From assembly GCA_021816625.1 (NCBI GenBank), contig JAKAXM010000006.1:33993-97992 (forward strand): a stretch of 64,000 nt of DNA. Direction: 5' to 3'. The stretch's first letter is position 1. Each line of letters opens with the position of its first letter. The position numbers and the translations under genes were made by a program. This DNA comes from Pseudomonadota bacterium (GTDB lineage Bacteria > Pseudomonadota > Gammaproteobacteria > Acidiferrobacterales > Acidiferrobacteraceae). Under the pieces are notes generated by a model. That model searched no databases. It had not been told where the DNA came from and saw only the letters and a program-made list of their open reading frames with translations. Positions 8,388 through 17,844 of this stretch are shown piece by piece.

Positions 8388-10019
8388 TCAGGCCGGACAG
8401 ATCATCTGGCCCAGTTCCTCGGTGAGGCGAATGTTTTCGGTATAGTCGACCGGACAATCGATTATGGTCACGGTGGGCAGACGCAAGGCCGCCTGCAAGG
8501 TCGGCAGCAGGTCTGCGGCGCGCTCGATGCGGTAGCCGCGCGCGCCGAATGCCTGCGCATACTGCACGAAATCGGGGTTCGTGAAGCGCACGTTACCCGC
8601 ACGCCCGTAATGGAGCGTCTGTTTCCATTCGATCAAGCCATAACAAGAGTCGTTCCAAATAAGAATGACGATCGCGACCTTTAGGCGCATCGCAGTCTCT
8701 ATTTCCTGGGAATTCATCAGAAATCCGGCGTCGCCCGTCACCGCCACGACGCGCCGCCCAGGACTTGCGAGCGCCGCCGCCACGGCGCCGGGCACGGCGA
8801 TGCCCATGCTGGCAAAGCCATTGGATATGATGCAGGTATTGGGCCGCTCGGCATCGTAGAGTCGCGCCATCCAAAGCTTATGGGCCCCCACGTCGCAAAC
8901 GACGATGTCATCGGGATCGAGGGCCGCGCGTAGGTCCCCCACCAGGCGCTGGGGCTTGATCGGAAAATCCTCGGCGTCCCGGAAGCCGTTGAGCTCCTGA
9001 CGTATGAGCGCGCGCAGGTTGGCGAAGCGGTCCGGACACCTATGGCTCACGCGCTCGGCGATGGCGCTCAAGGTAACGGCGTAGTCGCCTATGACCCCGG
9101 CGGTCACGATATAGTGGGCATCGATCTCCGCGGCGCGCAGGTCGATATGCACGATGCGGCGATCGGCCGTCTTATGCCAGAGCACCGGCGGATATTCGAC
9201 GATGTCATAGCCTATGCAGATGATGACGTCGGCGCGATCGAAACCGCAGGAGATATAGTCGTGGGCTTGCAGCCCAACCGTGCCCAGACACAGGGGGTGG
9301 GACGCGGGGATGGCGCCCTTGGCCATGAAGGTCGTGGCCACGGGGATATTGAGGTGTTCGGCAAAACGCACCAGGGCCTCGCAGCCGCGGCCCCGCACGA
9401 CACCGTTGCCGGCCATGATGATCGGAAAGTTGGCGGCGGCAATGACGCTTGCCGCCTCCGCGACCTGTGAGGCGGCCGGGGACGGAGCGGGCGCGGCCTG
9501 GACCTTGAGGGGCGCGCCCGCCGCGGGGCGGGCGGCCACGTTTTCGGGAAAATCGATGAACGAGGCCCCCGGCTTTTCGATCTGGGCGAGCTTGAAGGCC
9601 TTGCGGACCACCTCGCTTACGGTATCGGGCTCGAGGATCTGGACGGCGTACTTCGTGATCGGGGCAAACAGGTTCACCAGATTCAAGACCTGGTGCGACT
9701 CCTTGTGCAGGCGCAGGGTCGAGGCCTGTCCGGCGATGGCGACGAGGGGTGCGCGGTCCATATTGGCGTCCGCCACCCCCGTAACGAGGTTGGTGGCCCC
9801 GGGTCCGAGGGTTGCCAGACAGACACCAGCGCGATGCGTGAGCCGCCCATACACGTCGGCCATAAAGGCGGCGCCTTGTTCATGGCGCGTGGTGACGAAC
9901 CGGATGGACGATTCGAGCAGCGCGTCCATGAGCCCCAGGTTTTCTTCACCGGGTATGCCGAAGATGTACTCCACCCCCTCGTTTTCGAGGCAACGGACGA
10001 GGAGCTGGGCCGCGTTCAT
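8388..10019 (-). CDS. Acetolactate synthase large subunit (ThDP enzyme)
   Basis: Condenses two pyruvates to acetolactate. The 543 residues show the three-domain ThDP enzyme layout: an N-terminal Pyr domain with the catalytic glutamate in HEQGAAF (Glu47), a central domain, and a C-terminal PP domain with the ThDP-Mg motif GDAGFLMN...WNDSCYG. The 'YTENIRLTEELG' C-terminus is typical of the subgroup that occurs without an ilvN regulatory subunit, and no ilvN is adjacent. It may therefore be catabolic (AlsS-like) rather than the branched-chain amino acid enzyme. Oxalyl-CoA decarboxylase and other ThDP relatives are less likely. Confidence 0.8.
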   Translation of the reverse strand: MNAAQLLVRCLENEGVEYIFGIPGEENLGLMDALLESSIRFVTTRHEQGAAFMADVYGRLTHRAGVCLATLGPGATNLVTGVADANMDRAPLVAIAGQASTLRLHKESHQVLNLVNLFAPITKYAVQILEPDTVSEVVRKAFKLAQIEKPGASFIDFPENVAARPAAGAPLKVQAAPAPSPAASQVAEAASVIAAANFPIIMAGNGVVRGRGCEALVRFAEHLNIPVATTFMAKGAIPASHPLCLGTVGLQAHDYISCGFDRADVIICIGYDIVEYPPVLWHKTADRRIVHIDLRAAEIDAHYIVTAGVIGDYAVTLSAIAERVSHRCPDRFANLRALIRQELNGFRDAEDFPIKPQRLVGDLRAALDPDDIVVCDVGAHKLWMARLYDAERPNTCIISNGFASMGIAVPGAVAAALASPGRRVVAVTGDAGFLMNSQEIETAMRLKVAIVILIWNDSCYGLIEWKQTLHYGRAGNVRFTNPDFVQYAQAFGARGYRIERAADLLPTLQAALRLPTVTIIDCPVDYTENIRLTEELGQMICPA

Positions 10020-10034
10020 GTCAACGCCTCCCGC

Positions 10035-10670
10035 TCAGTGATGCTGCGCGCGTGCGGCCTTGCGAACCAGGTAGTCGACAACCTTCAAGAGCTGACGGCG
10101 CCCCCCCGCGAGGCTTGGGTTAGTGCGGTAACGACCATCGACGATGAAGGTCGGCACGGAATGTATCCCCTCTTCGGTCTGCTGGGCGCGCGCCTTGCGT
10201 ACCGCGAGCCCCACCCCAAAGGAGCGGTAGACCGCACGGAACCGTGCCGCGCTGACGTGACTGTGGTCCGCGACCCACGCCGATATGGTGGCGGCGTTGT
10301 CTAGCACCTCGTGATGTATATGGATGGCATTAAAAAACTTGTCGTGAAGGGCCTTCAAGAGACCTAAGTCCTCGAACGCAAAGAACGCCCGCGCCTGGGG
10401 GAGCCAGTAGGGGCTGATCGCCGCGGCCTGGCGCTCGAAGGTGACGTCGGCGGGCTTATGGGCAAGCCAGCGGTTCAATAGGGGCTCCAGATGAAAACAG
10501 TGCGGACAGCCGTACCAAAAGACCTCTTGCACCAGGATTTTGGGGCCCGGGGGCACTGGCTGGGTGGGACTGACACGCACATACTCCATGCTCTCGACGA
10601 CACCCGCCGAAGCGGTGGCGGTGGCCACGAACGCCGCCAGAACCAGGGCCAGGGCCCACTGTCTCCTCAT
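10035..10670 (-). CDS. dsbA: Periplasmic thiol:disulfide oxidoreductase DsbA
   Basis: Introduces disulfide bonds into exported proteins. The 211-residue protein has a cleavable signal peptide (residues 1 to about 22, ending TASAG), the CPHC active site at 55-58 in FWYGCPHCFH, an inserted helical domain, and the cis-proline loop SVPTFIV. ATG 10670 is preferred over an upstream GTG because GAGAGGAG lies about 8 bases before it. A TACAAT sequence at 10707-10712 (minus strand) could be the -10. Divergent from the cyclic-nucleotide-binding protein gene. Confidence 0.88.
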   Translation of the reverse strand: MRRQWALALVLAAFVATATASAGVVESMEYVRVSPTQPVPPGPKILVQEVFWYGCPHCFHLEPLLNRWLAHKPADVTFERQAAAISPYWLPQARAFFAFEDLGLLKALHDKFFNAIHIHHEVLDNAATISAWVADHSHVSAARFRAVYRSFGVGLAVRKARAQQTEEGIHSVPTFIVDGRYRTNPSLAGGRRQLLKVVDYLVRKAARAQHH

Positions 10671-10783
10671 TACCGCATCTCCTCTCGACACATTGACATA
10701 GCTCCATTGTAGCTGCTTTTGTGTTCCCCGCAGACAGCGGCTATCCTAGTGCCAAAACCTCGCGAGGCGTAGGAAACGCAATC

Positions 10784-11275
10784 ATGACGGGCCGATCCAA
10801 ATTCGAGCTGGCCGAGTTTCTGACCCATCAGTACTTGTGCGAATCGTTGACCATTAAGGAGGTCGAGACCCTGCTCGAGTACACGGAACTCGTGCACTTT
10901 CGCAAGAACGAGACCATCGCCGACATCGGCGAGGTGGGCGAGGCCCTGTACTTCGTCGTCAAGGGTGAGGTGGCCCTTTATTATGACGACGGGGGCCAAG
11001 AACACGAGGTCGGCCGCATGACCGAAGGCGAGCTCATGGGCGAGATGTCATTTTTCGACCGGAAGCCGCGGTCGGCGCGGATGCGTGCCAAAAGCGACGA
11101 TACGCGGGTCCTTTTGCTTTCGCGCGCCAAATACAAACGTATGCGCGTCGAACACCCTTATATCGCGGTAAACCTCCTCGAGCACGCGGTGATCAGCCTC
11201 GATCATCTGTTCCGGCGGGTCAGCAACGACGTCGCCCGCTTCTCACAGTATATCCACGGCGGTATCAAGATGTAG
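10784..11275 (+). CDS. Cyclic nucleotide-binding domain protein without DNA-binding domain
   Basis: A 163-residue protein that is essentially one Crp-type cNMP-binding domain. Beta-roll signatures are visible: 'IADIGEVGEALYFVVKGEVALY', then 'GRMTEGELMGEMSFFDRKPRSARMRA', matching the phosphate-binding cassette (GE-x-SFF-x-x-x-PRSA). A C-terminal helix follows but no helix-turn-helix. It probably senses a nucleotide and acts through a partner protein. Converges on mpl, overlapping its 3' end by 11 bp. Confidence 0.75.
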   Translation: MTGRSKFELAEFLTHQYLCESLTIKEVETLLEYTELVHFRKNETIADIGEVGEALYFVVKGEVALYYDDGGQEHEVGRMTEGELMGEMSFFDRKPRSARMRAKSDDTRVLLLSRAKYKRMRVEHPYIAVNLLEHAVISLDHLFRRVSNDVARFSQYIHGGIKM

Positions 11276-12620
11276 GCCCGAGGGCGTCTAGGAGACGCCC
11301 GTGTAGACCCGCGAATCCGCCATTGCTCATGATCACGATGTGATCGCCCGCCCGGGCGTCGGCCACGATGCCGCGGAGCAGCGCCTCGTGGTCGGTGTAG
11401 ACCGTGGCCCGAGGACCGAGCGGCGCGAGTGCGCCCGCCACGTCCCAGCCGATATCGGATGGGGCATAGACATAGACGCGGGCCGCGGCCGCAAGCGATG
11501 GTCCCAGGGTGTCGCGGTGCACACCCTGACGCATGGTATTGGAGCGGGGCTCCAGGACCGCGAGCACGCGCGCCGGGGCCACGCGCGCCATCAGACCCTC
11601 CAGGGTCGCCTTGATCGCGGTCGGATGGTGGGCGAAATCATCGTAAACCGTGATCCCCCCGACCGTGCCCCGTACCTCCAGGCGGCGCTTGACCCCGGGA
11701 AAGGTCGCCAAGGCGGCCACCGCCACCGCCGGGGCGACGCCCGCAAACCGCGCGGCCGCGATCGCGGCCAGGGCATTGGCCATGTTGTGACGACCCAGCA
11801 GCGACCAGTGCACGCGGCCGACCTCCTGGCCACGCCAGCGCACGGCAAAGGCGCTGCCATCGGCCGCGAGCGGCTGTGCCTGCCAACCGTCGTCGCGCCC
11901 GAAATACTCGACCGGGGTCCATACACCCCCCGCCACGACGTCGGCGAGCGCCAAATCCGCGCCATTGGCGACGATCAGCCCGGTGCCCGGGACTATACGC
12001 AATAGATGCTGAAATTGCCGGACGATCGCGCCAAGATCCGGATAGATGTCGGCATGATCGTACTCTAGGTTATTGAGCACGGCGACCCGCGGCCGGTAAT
12101 GCACGAATTTGGCACGCTTGTCGAAAAAGGCCGTGTCGTATTCATCGGCCTCGACGACAAAGAAGGGCGACTCGGTGAGGCGCGCCGACACCCCGAAGCC
12201 TTGGGGTACGCCGCCGATCAAGAAACCCGGGTCGAGACCGGCTTCTGCGAGGATCCAGGCAATAAGGCTCGTTACCGTGGTCTTGCCGTGGGTACCCGCG
12301 ACCGCGATCACGAACCGTCCGGCCAGGACATGGTGGGCGAGCCACTCGGGGCCGGAGACGTACGCTACGCCGCTGTTCAAGACCCGCTCGACTGCCGGGT
12401 TGCCGCGCGAGAGCGCATTGCCGATAACGACCATGTCCGGGGCCGGGACCGGCCACTCGTCATAACCGTCGAACACGGCGATACCGCTCGCGCGCAATTG
12501 ATCGCTCATGGGCGGATAGATGCCCCGGTCGGCGCCCGTTACGTCATAACCCCGGGCCCGCGCCAGCAACGCGAGCCCGCCCATGAAAGTGCCGCCGATT
12601 CCGAGGATATGGATGCGCAT
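11265..12620 (-). CDS. mpl: UDP-N-acetylmuramate:L-Ala-gamma-D-Glu-meso-DAP ligase
   Basis: Peptidoglycan recycling: reattaches the recovered murein tripeptide to UDP-MurNAc. The 451 residues have the Mur ligase order: an N-terminal Rossmann domain starting MRIHILGIGGTFMGGLALLA, the ATP-binding loop AGTHGKTT at 108-115, the EADEYDTAFFDKR segment diagnostic of Mpl, and a C-terminal domain with 'DDFAHHPTAI'. The start ATG overlaps the stop of the upstream membrane-protein gene as TAATG at 12618-12622, so translation is probably coupled. Confidence 0.9.
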   Translation of the reverse strand: MRIHILGIGGTFMGGLALLARARGYDVTGADRGIYPPMSDQLRASGIAVFDGYDEWPVPAPDMVVIGNALSRGNPAVERVLNSGVAYVSGPEWLAHHVLAGRFVIAVAGTHGKTTVTSLIAWILAEAGLDPGFLIGGVPQGFGVSARLTESPFFVVEADEYDTAFFDKRAKFVHYRPRVAVLNNLEYDHADIYPDLGAIVRQFQHLLRIVPGTGLIVANGADLALADVVAGGVWTPVEYFGRDDGWQAQPLAADGSAFAVRWRGQEVGRVHWSLLGRHNMANALAAIAAARFAGVAPAVAVAALATFPGVKRRLEVRGTVGGITVYDDFAHHPTAIKATLEGLMARVAPARVLAVLEPRSNTMRQGVHRDTLGPSLAAAARVYVYAPSDIGWDVAGALAPLGPRATVYTDHEALLRGIVADARAGDHIVIMSNGGFAGLHGRLLDALGPTS

Positions 12621-13120
12621 TAGCTCTTTGGTAAGGGAAATATCGTGATGAGGATCCAACCGCTAATGAAAATCCCGGTCAAGGTCATGAGCGCGCTCAA
12701 GACGAGCGGCAGCTCCAGGGCATGCCAGAGGATCTTGGTCACGATGGCGGCAAACCATAAGGCGAGCGCCACCGCCAATACCTCGGAGCCAAGCGCCCCA
12801 AAGCCTGGGCCGAATGACAAGGGCCAGGTAACGAGATTGATCAGGATGTTACTGCCGTAGACGGCGCTCAGGGTTTGACTATAACGGGTCCAGTATCGCC
12901 GGATCGCAAGGAAGGCCGCGATCCATAGACCAAGCAGCGAGGTCTGCATCACGGCAAACCCGAGACGCTGGCTCGCGTGGGAGAATCCGGTATCGACGGC
13001 GTAGTTTGTGCTGAGCGCAAGCGCCCCTGTGAGGACGAGCAAGGCGCGTGACGCCGGCAGATCCTGGGGACGTCCCGATAGCAGGCCTATATCGAGAAAC
13101 AGCCTGAGGAGTCCCGTCAT
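12620..13120 (-). CDS. Yip1-like integral membrane protein
   Basis: About 166 residues from ATG 13120, with four or five hydrophobic helices (roughly 25-45, 60-80, 95-130, 140-162). The opening 'LLRLFLDIGLLSGRPQDLPAS' resembles small Yip1-domain proteins of proteobacteria. The frame is open up to 13303, so a longer form starting at ATG 13249 is possible; the shorter form begins where family members usually begin. Function unknown. It is translationally coupled to mpl (TAATG overlap). Confidence 0.6.
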   Translation of the reverse strand: MTGLLRLFLDIGLLSGRPQDLPASRALLVLTGALALSTNYAVDTGFSHASQRLGFAVMQTSLLGLWIAAFLAIRRYWTRYSQTLSAVYGSNILINLVTWPLSFGPGFGALGSEVLAVALALWFAAIVTKILWHALELPLVLSALMTLTGIFISGWILITIFPLPKS

Positions 13121-13266
13121 CGCGCAGGCCGACGCGCAGTCTGCGATCGCCTCACGGCGGCGCTCCCGGGGCGTGGACCGGTCCTGATGGTCGCCCACAG
13201 ACCCGTGGATTCCTGTGATTTGATGAATGGCAGAGCATAGTCGCATCATAAACCGCCTGCACTGCT

Positions 13267-13294
13267 TTAACAAAACGCGGGTACCCTCTACACT
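13267..13294 (+). promoter_or_regulatory. Probable rnd promoter giving a near-leaderless mRNA
   Basis: TTAACA at 13267-13272, a 16-bp spacer, then TACACT at 13289-13294. The expected transcription start (about 13301) is only a few bases before the rnd ATG at 13304, and no Shine-Dalgarno sequence is present. Confidence 0.45.
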
Positions 13295-13303
13295 GCCCGG
13301 CAC

Positions 13304-14410
13304 ATGACCGCACTTTTAACAGATCCTGGGGCACTCGCCGCGTTGTGCGCCGAGATCAGCGCGGCCCCCTGGGTGGGCCTGGATACGGAATTCGTGCGCG
13401 AGCGCACGTATTACGCGAAACTCTGCCTGATCCAGATCGCCACACCGCGCACGCTCGTCTTGATCGACCCCCTGGGTCTCGACATCGGTCCGCTCGGACA
13501 GGCCTTGGCGACCACCGGCCCAAAGATCCTGCATGCCGGACGTCAGGACCTCGAACTGCTCTTGCAGGAGACCGGGCGCTTGCCCTCCCCCTTGTTCGAT
13601 ACCCAGATCGCGGCCGCCCTTGCCGGGCATGATGACCAGATCGGATATGCCGCACTCGTTGCGGCGGTTCTTAAGATCGAGCTCGCCAAGGACGTGACAC
13701 GCACCAATTGGGCGGCGCGCCCTTTGAGTGAACGTCAGCTGGCCTACGCGCAGGACGATGTCCGCCATCTCGAGCCTTTGCACGCCGAGTTGGGGGCGGC
13801 CCTGGCGCGCCTGGGACGCGCCGAGTGGCTACGCGAGGACTGCGCGGTCCTCGCGGACTTGGCCCTCTACCGCTTCGGGCCCGAGCAGTTCACGCGCCGC
13901 TATCGACAGGGTGCCGGGCTCGCGCCCCGCGCCCAAGCGATCTTTCAAGAGCTGCTGAGCTGGCGCGAGGGCATCGCTCGGGAGACCGATCTGCCGCGCA
14001 GCTGGGTCGTCAGCGATGCCGCGCTTTTGGAGCTGGCGCTACGGGCACCGAGCACCGTGGCGGGCTTCCAGAAACTGCGCGAATGGGATGAGCGGCACAC
14101 CGAGCGCTATGCCGCGGGCGCCCTGGCCGCGATCGCAGACGCCCCGCCGGCGCCGCTCTACCCCTGGCCGGCACCCCGTCTGCGTCCCGAGGAGGACGTC
14201 TTTTATCAGGCCCTGGTGGGCCTGGTGGACACGTGCGCGCGGGACCTCGGCATCCCGGCTGGGGTCCTGGGCTCGCGGCGAGCGCTAAAAGAGATCGTCC
14301 AGGGCGCGTCCCCCGGCAGTCTGGCCCGCGGGTGGCGGGCCGGGGTACTCGGCAGCGAAGGGGCGCGGCTCTTTGCCGAGATCGCGGCGTTTCATGACCA
14401 GTCTCGCTGA
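13304..14410 (+). CDS. rnd: Ribonuclease D
   Basis: A 3'-5' exoribonuclease for tRNA and other RNA 3' end trimming. In 368 residues it shows the DEDDy exonuclease motifs: Exo I with Asp27 and Glu29 (VGLDTEF), Exo II (LHAGRQDLELL), and Exo III with Tyr and Asp (YAQDDVRHL), followed by an HRDC domain ('LLSWREGIARETDLPRSWVVSDAALLELA') and a second C-terminal HRDC-like region. It overlaps engB by 17 bp. The ATG has no ribosome binding site and lies just after a promoter-like element. Confidence 0.9.
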   Translation: MTALLTDPGALAALCAEISAAPWVGLDTEFVRERTYYAKLCLIQIATPRTLVLIDPLGLDIGPLGQALATTGPKILHAGRQDLELLLQETGRLPSPLFDTQIAAALAGHDDQIGYAALVAAVLKIELAKDVTRTNWAARPLSERQLAYAQDDVRHLEPLHAELGAALARLGRAEWLREDCAVLADLALYRFGPEQFTRRYRQGAGLAPRAQAIFQELLSWREGIARETDLPRSWVVSDAALLELALRAPSTVAGFQKLREWDERHTERYAAGALAAIADAPPAPLYPWPAPRLRPEEDVFYQALVGLVDTCARDLGIPAGVLGSRRALKEIVQGASPGSLARGWRAGVLGSEGARLFAEIAAFHDQSR

Positions 14411-14975
14411 CGCCGCCTTTCTGATGGGCGCGCCCCGCGTGCGCGACTTGCCCCCGGATACGGGCGCGGAGGTGGCCTTTGCCGGGCGCTCGAACGCCGG
14501 CAAATCCAGCGCCTTGAACGCACTGACGGGACGGAGCAGTCTCGCGCGGGTCAGCAAGACGCCGGGGCGCACTCAGCAGCTCAATGTCTTCGTCCTGGGA
14601 CCGGCGCTGCGCCTCGTGGATCTGCCGGGCTATGGTTACGCCAAGGTCCCCCACGCACTCCGCCACGGCTTTGCGGCCTTGGCGAGCGACTATGTGGCGG
14701 CGCGTCAGAGTCTGCGCGGCCTGGTGCTGGTGGCGGATATCCGGCAAGGCCTCAAGGACGAAGATCACGGGCTACTCGCCCGGCGGCCGGGGCTGCCGGT
14801 ACTCGTGCTGCTGTCCAAGGTCGATAAGCTCAATCGGGCCGAACGTGACCGGCGCTGGCGCGAGATCACCGCGGACCTGTCCGGACGAGCCACGCTACTC
14901 TCGTTTTCTGCCCATACCGGCGAAGGAGTGGCGGCGGCGCGGGCGGCCGTACTTGATTTCCTCGGCGGGCCGTAA
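14394..14975 (+). CDS. engB: Ribosome biogenesis GTPase EngB/YsxC/YihA
   Basis: A GTPase for large ribosomal subunit assembly. The 193 residues contain G1 GRSNAGKSS (31-39), G2/switch segment 'VSKTPGRTQQLNVF', G3 DLPGYGYAK, G4 LSKVDKL and G5-like LSFSAHTGEGV, the standard EngB order and length. ATG 14394 lies inside the end of rnd in another frame, so the genes are probably coupled. Confidence 0.92.
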   Translation: MTSLADAAFLMGAPRVRDLPPDTGAEVAFAGRSNAGKSSALNALTGRSSLARVSKTPGRTQQLNVFVLGPALRLVDLPGYGYAKVPHALRHGFAALASDYVAARQSLRGLVLVADIRQGLKDEDHGLLARRPGLPVLVLLSKVDKLNRAERDRRWREITADLSGRATLLSFSAHTGEGVAAARAAVLDFLGGP

Positions 14976-15045
14976 GCGCAGCAGGCGCCTGGCCCATCCT
15001 TTACCAGGCGCAGCGCAACCTATACTATCAGGGGAAAACGTGCAT

Positions 15046-15111
15046 AAAAAAACCCCGGGCACAAGGGAGAGGACCCGGGGAAAAACGAGACCCTGGGCCT
15101 GACGGCCCAGG
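15046..15111 (-). terminator. Tandem intrinsic terminators downstream of polA
   Basis: Reading the minus strand away from polA there are two hairpins. The first has an 8-bp stem CCTGGGCC/GGCCCAGG (15092-15111) leading to TTTTT at 15081-15085. The second has a 7-bp stem CCCCGGG/CCCGGGG (15053-15080) followed by seven T at 15046-15052. Both look like intrinsic terminators only in the minus direction. Confidence 0.7.
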
Positions 15112-15189
15112 TTACCCACTCAGGGAGGAGAAGCGGGTAAAGGACTCACGTCCTATAACCGTAGACAGAGGGGTCCGCGAGAAGTTCCG

Positions 15190-17844
15190 CTAGTGGGCCT
15201 CATCCCAGTTATGCCCCACCCCGCACTCGGCGACGAGTGGCACCGATAAGGCCGCTACCCCCTCCATACGGCTCACCACCGCCTCCCGCACGCGCTCTAC
15301 TTCGGCCTCCGGGAGCTCAAAGACGAGCTCGTCGTGGACCTGCATGATCATGCGGGCTTCGAGGCGCGCGGCGGCGAGATAGGTGTGCACCGCGAGCATG
15401 GCCATCTTGATCAGATCGGCCGCCGTCCCTTGCAAGGGGGCGTTAATGGCCGTGCGCTCGGCGTATTGGCGCCGGCCCGTGTGGCTCGCCTTGATGTCCG
15501 GTATATAGAGGCGGCGCCCAAACAAGGTCTCCACATACCCTTGGCGGCGGGCCAGGAGGCGCATGTCCTCCATGTAGCGGTGGACCCCGGGATAGCGCCG
15601 AAAGTAGAGGTCACAGTATTCTTGGGCCTCGGCCTGGCCGATGTGGAGCTGGCGGGCGAGACCAAACGCCGACATACCGTACATCAGGCCGAAGTTGATG
15701 GCCTTGGCGGCGCGCCTCTGCTCATCCGTTACCGCCTCGAGACTGAGGCCGAAGACCTCGGCGGCCGTGGCCCGGTGGACATCCTTGCCTTCCTTGAACG
15801 CCCGGACCAGCCCCGCATCGCCCGACAGATGGGCCATGAGACGCAATTCGATCTGGGAATAGTCGGCCGACAAGATGCACAGGCCAGGGCCGGCCGCAAA
15901 GGCCTGACGGATCCGCCGGCCCTCTTCGGTCCGCACCGGGATGTTCTGTAGGTTGGGGTCGCTCGATGATAGGCGTCCGGTGGCGGCAACGGCCTGATGA
16001 TAGGTCGTATGAATGCGTCCGGTCCGCGCATCGACCATGGACGGGAGCTTGTCGGTATAAGTGCTTTTGAGCTTAGCCAAGGCCCGGCACTCGAGGATGA
16101 GCGCGGGGAGGGGGTACTCGCTCGCGAGCTCCGCGAGCACCTCCTCAGCGGTCGAGGGTTGCCCCTTGGGGGTCCGCTTCTTGACCGGCAGGCCCTGCTC
16201 CCCGAACAAGATCTCCTGGATCTGCGCGGGCGAATTGAGATTGAAGGGCCGCCCTGCCAAGGCGTAGGCGCGCGCCTCCCGCTCGGTGAGTCCGGCGGCG
16301 AGCTCTGCGCTCTGGCGATGGAGCATGGCCGTATCGATGGCCACGCCGGCTGCCTCGACCTCCGCGAGCACTGGACTCAAGGGCCGCTCGATCGCCGTAT
16401 AGACGTGCTGTAGGCGCGGCTCGGCCTCCAGACGCCCGCCGAGCTCCACAGCGAGATCGAGCAAGGTGGAGATGGCATCTCCGGCAGCGGCGGCCCATTC
16501 CGTAAGCGGCACGGCGGCGAGGGCGCGGCGTTCGCGGCCGGCCCTGAGGAGACTCGCGACCGTGGTGATGGGCCGGCTGAGATACTTCAGGGCAAGGGTA
16601 TCGAGGTCGTGATTGGGGGCCCCGCTATCGAGGACGTAGGACATGAGCATCACATCGTCCCAACGCCGGCCGAGATCGCGGCCGTGGGGCATCAGGAGTC
16701 GCAATAGCCGCTTGCCATCGTGGACGGCCAGGGTAGGGCCGTCGCCCCCCAAGATCGGCGCGAGGGCGGTTAGGATCTCAGGAAAGGTGAGACCAGGCTC
16801 GAGATCCGAAGCGACAGGCACGACGGCGGCGGTCTCCCGGGTGCCCAGCACCACGGCAAGCACCCCCTCTGGCGGCCCCCACAGCGCAAAGCCCAGGACC
16901 GGCGCAGTCCGCCACGCCGCCACACGCTGCGCCAAGTCCGCGGGACTCGCGACTACCGCAGCCGCGGCCGCCCCGCTCGCCCCCCCGAGCTCGGCACGCC
17001 AGGCCTTGAATTCGAGTTCGCCGTAAAGAGCACGCAAACGCCCCTCATCGGGGCTCTGTAAGGTGAGCTCACGCGGACTTTGCGGCAGGGGGACGTCGCA
17101 ACGGATGGTGATGAGTTCACGCGCAAGCCTAAGGGCCGTCGCCCCGGCACGCAGCGCCTCCCCGCTGCGGCCCGGGACCTCGTCGGCATGGGCAAGCAGG
17201 CCATCTAACGAGCCGTAGGTCTGAAGCCAACGCACGGCCGTCTTCGGGCCCGCGCCGGGCACCCCGGGGACGTTATCGACCTTGTCGCCGACGATGGCCA
17301 GATAATCGACGATGCGCTCGGGGGGCACGCCAAAGCGCGCGGTCACGCCGGCTGCGTCCAAGACCTGGTCGGTCATGGTATTGACCAAGGTGACACCCGG
17401 ACCGACGAGCTGCGCCATATCCTTATCGCCAGTCGATATCACGACGGCAAGGTTCTGGGCGGCGGCGGCCTGCGCGAGGGTGCCGATCACATCGTCGGCC
17501 TCGACGCCGGGGACGGCGAGCAGCGCTATGCCGAGCGCCCGAATGACCTCATGGAGCCGCGGTATCTGCACACCCAGGTCCCCGGGCATGGCGGCGCGCT
17601 GGGCCTTATAGTCGGCGTAGAGTTCGTCACGGAACGTGGGGCCGGGGGCATCGAACACCACGGCCATGAGATCCGGCTTGTAATCGCCGCGCAACTTCCG
17701 CAGCATGTTCACCACGCCATAAATAGCCCCCGTCGGCTCGCCGCGGGTATTGCGTAAATCGGGCATGGCGTGGAACGCCCGGTACAGATAGGATGAGCCG
17801 TCCACCAACAGCAAGAGTTGCCCAGGATTCCCAGCCGGTATCAT
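15190..17844 (-). CDS. polA: DNA polymerase I (proofreading site apparently lost)
   Basis: Repair and Okazaki-fragment polymerase, 884 residues from ATG 17844. The N-terminal 5'-3' exonuclease is intact in motif ('LLLVDGSSYLYRAFHA', 'GVEADDVIGTLA', 'VISTGDKDM'). The polymerase motifs are intact: A (LSADYSQIELR), B (RRAAKAINFGLMYG) and C (QVHDELVFELP). In the middle domain the expected DxE of Exo I is replaced by 'GFALWGPPEG', and the Exo II and Exo III acidic/tyrosine residues are also absent. An upstream ATG at 17874 has GGGAGG before it and is an alternative start. The start overlaps that of the divergent LOG gene. Confidence 0.93.
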   Translation of the reverse strand: MIPAGNPGQLLLLVDGSSYLYRAFHAMPDLRNTRGEPTGAIYGVVNMLRKLRGDYKPDLMAVVFDAPGPTFRDELYADYKAQRAAMPGDLGVQIPRLHEVIRALGIALLAVPGVEADDVIGTLAQAAAAQNLAVVISTGDKDMAQLVGPGVTLVNTMTDQVLDAAGVTARFGVPPERIVDYLAIVGDKVDNVPGVPGAGPKTAVRWLQTYGSLDGLLAHADEVPGRSGEALRAGATALRLARELITIRCDVPLPQSPRELTLQSPDEGRLRALYGELEFKAWRAELGGASGAAAAAVVASPADLAQRVAAWRTAPVLGFALWGPPEGVLAVVLGTRETAAVVPVASDLEPGLTFPEILTALAPILGGDGPTLAVHDGKRLLRLLMPHGRDLGRRWDDVMLMSYVLDSGAPNHDLDTLALKYLSRPITTVASLLRAGRERRALAAVPLTEWAAAAGDAISTLLDLAVELGGRLEAEPRLQHVYTAIERPLSPVLAEVEAAGVAIDTAMLHRQSAELAAGLTEREARAYALAGRPFNLNSPAQIQEILFGEQGLPVKKRTPKGQPSTAEEVLAELASEYPLPALILECRALAKLKSTYTDKLPSMVDARTGRIHTTYHQAVAATGRLSSSDPNLQNIPVRTEEGRRIRQAFAAGPGLCILSADYSQIELRLMAHLSGDAGLVRAFKEGKDVHRATAAEVFGLSLEAVTDEQRRAAKAINFGLMYGMSAFGLARQLHIGQAEAQEYCDLYFRRYPGVHRYMEDMRLLARRQGYVETLFGRRLYIPDIKASHTGRRQYAERTAINAPLQGTAADLIKMAMLAVHTYLAAARLEARMIMQVHDELVFELPEAEVERVREAVVSRMEGVAALSVPLVAECGVGHNWDEAH

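Noticed and set aside
15053..15080. The CCCCGGG hairpin as a terminator for engB on the plus strand
   Set aside because: On the plus strand it is followed by A residues; T-tracts occur only in the minus direction.
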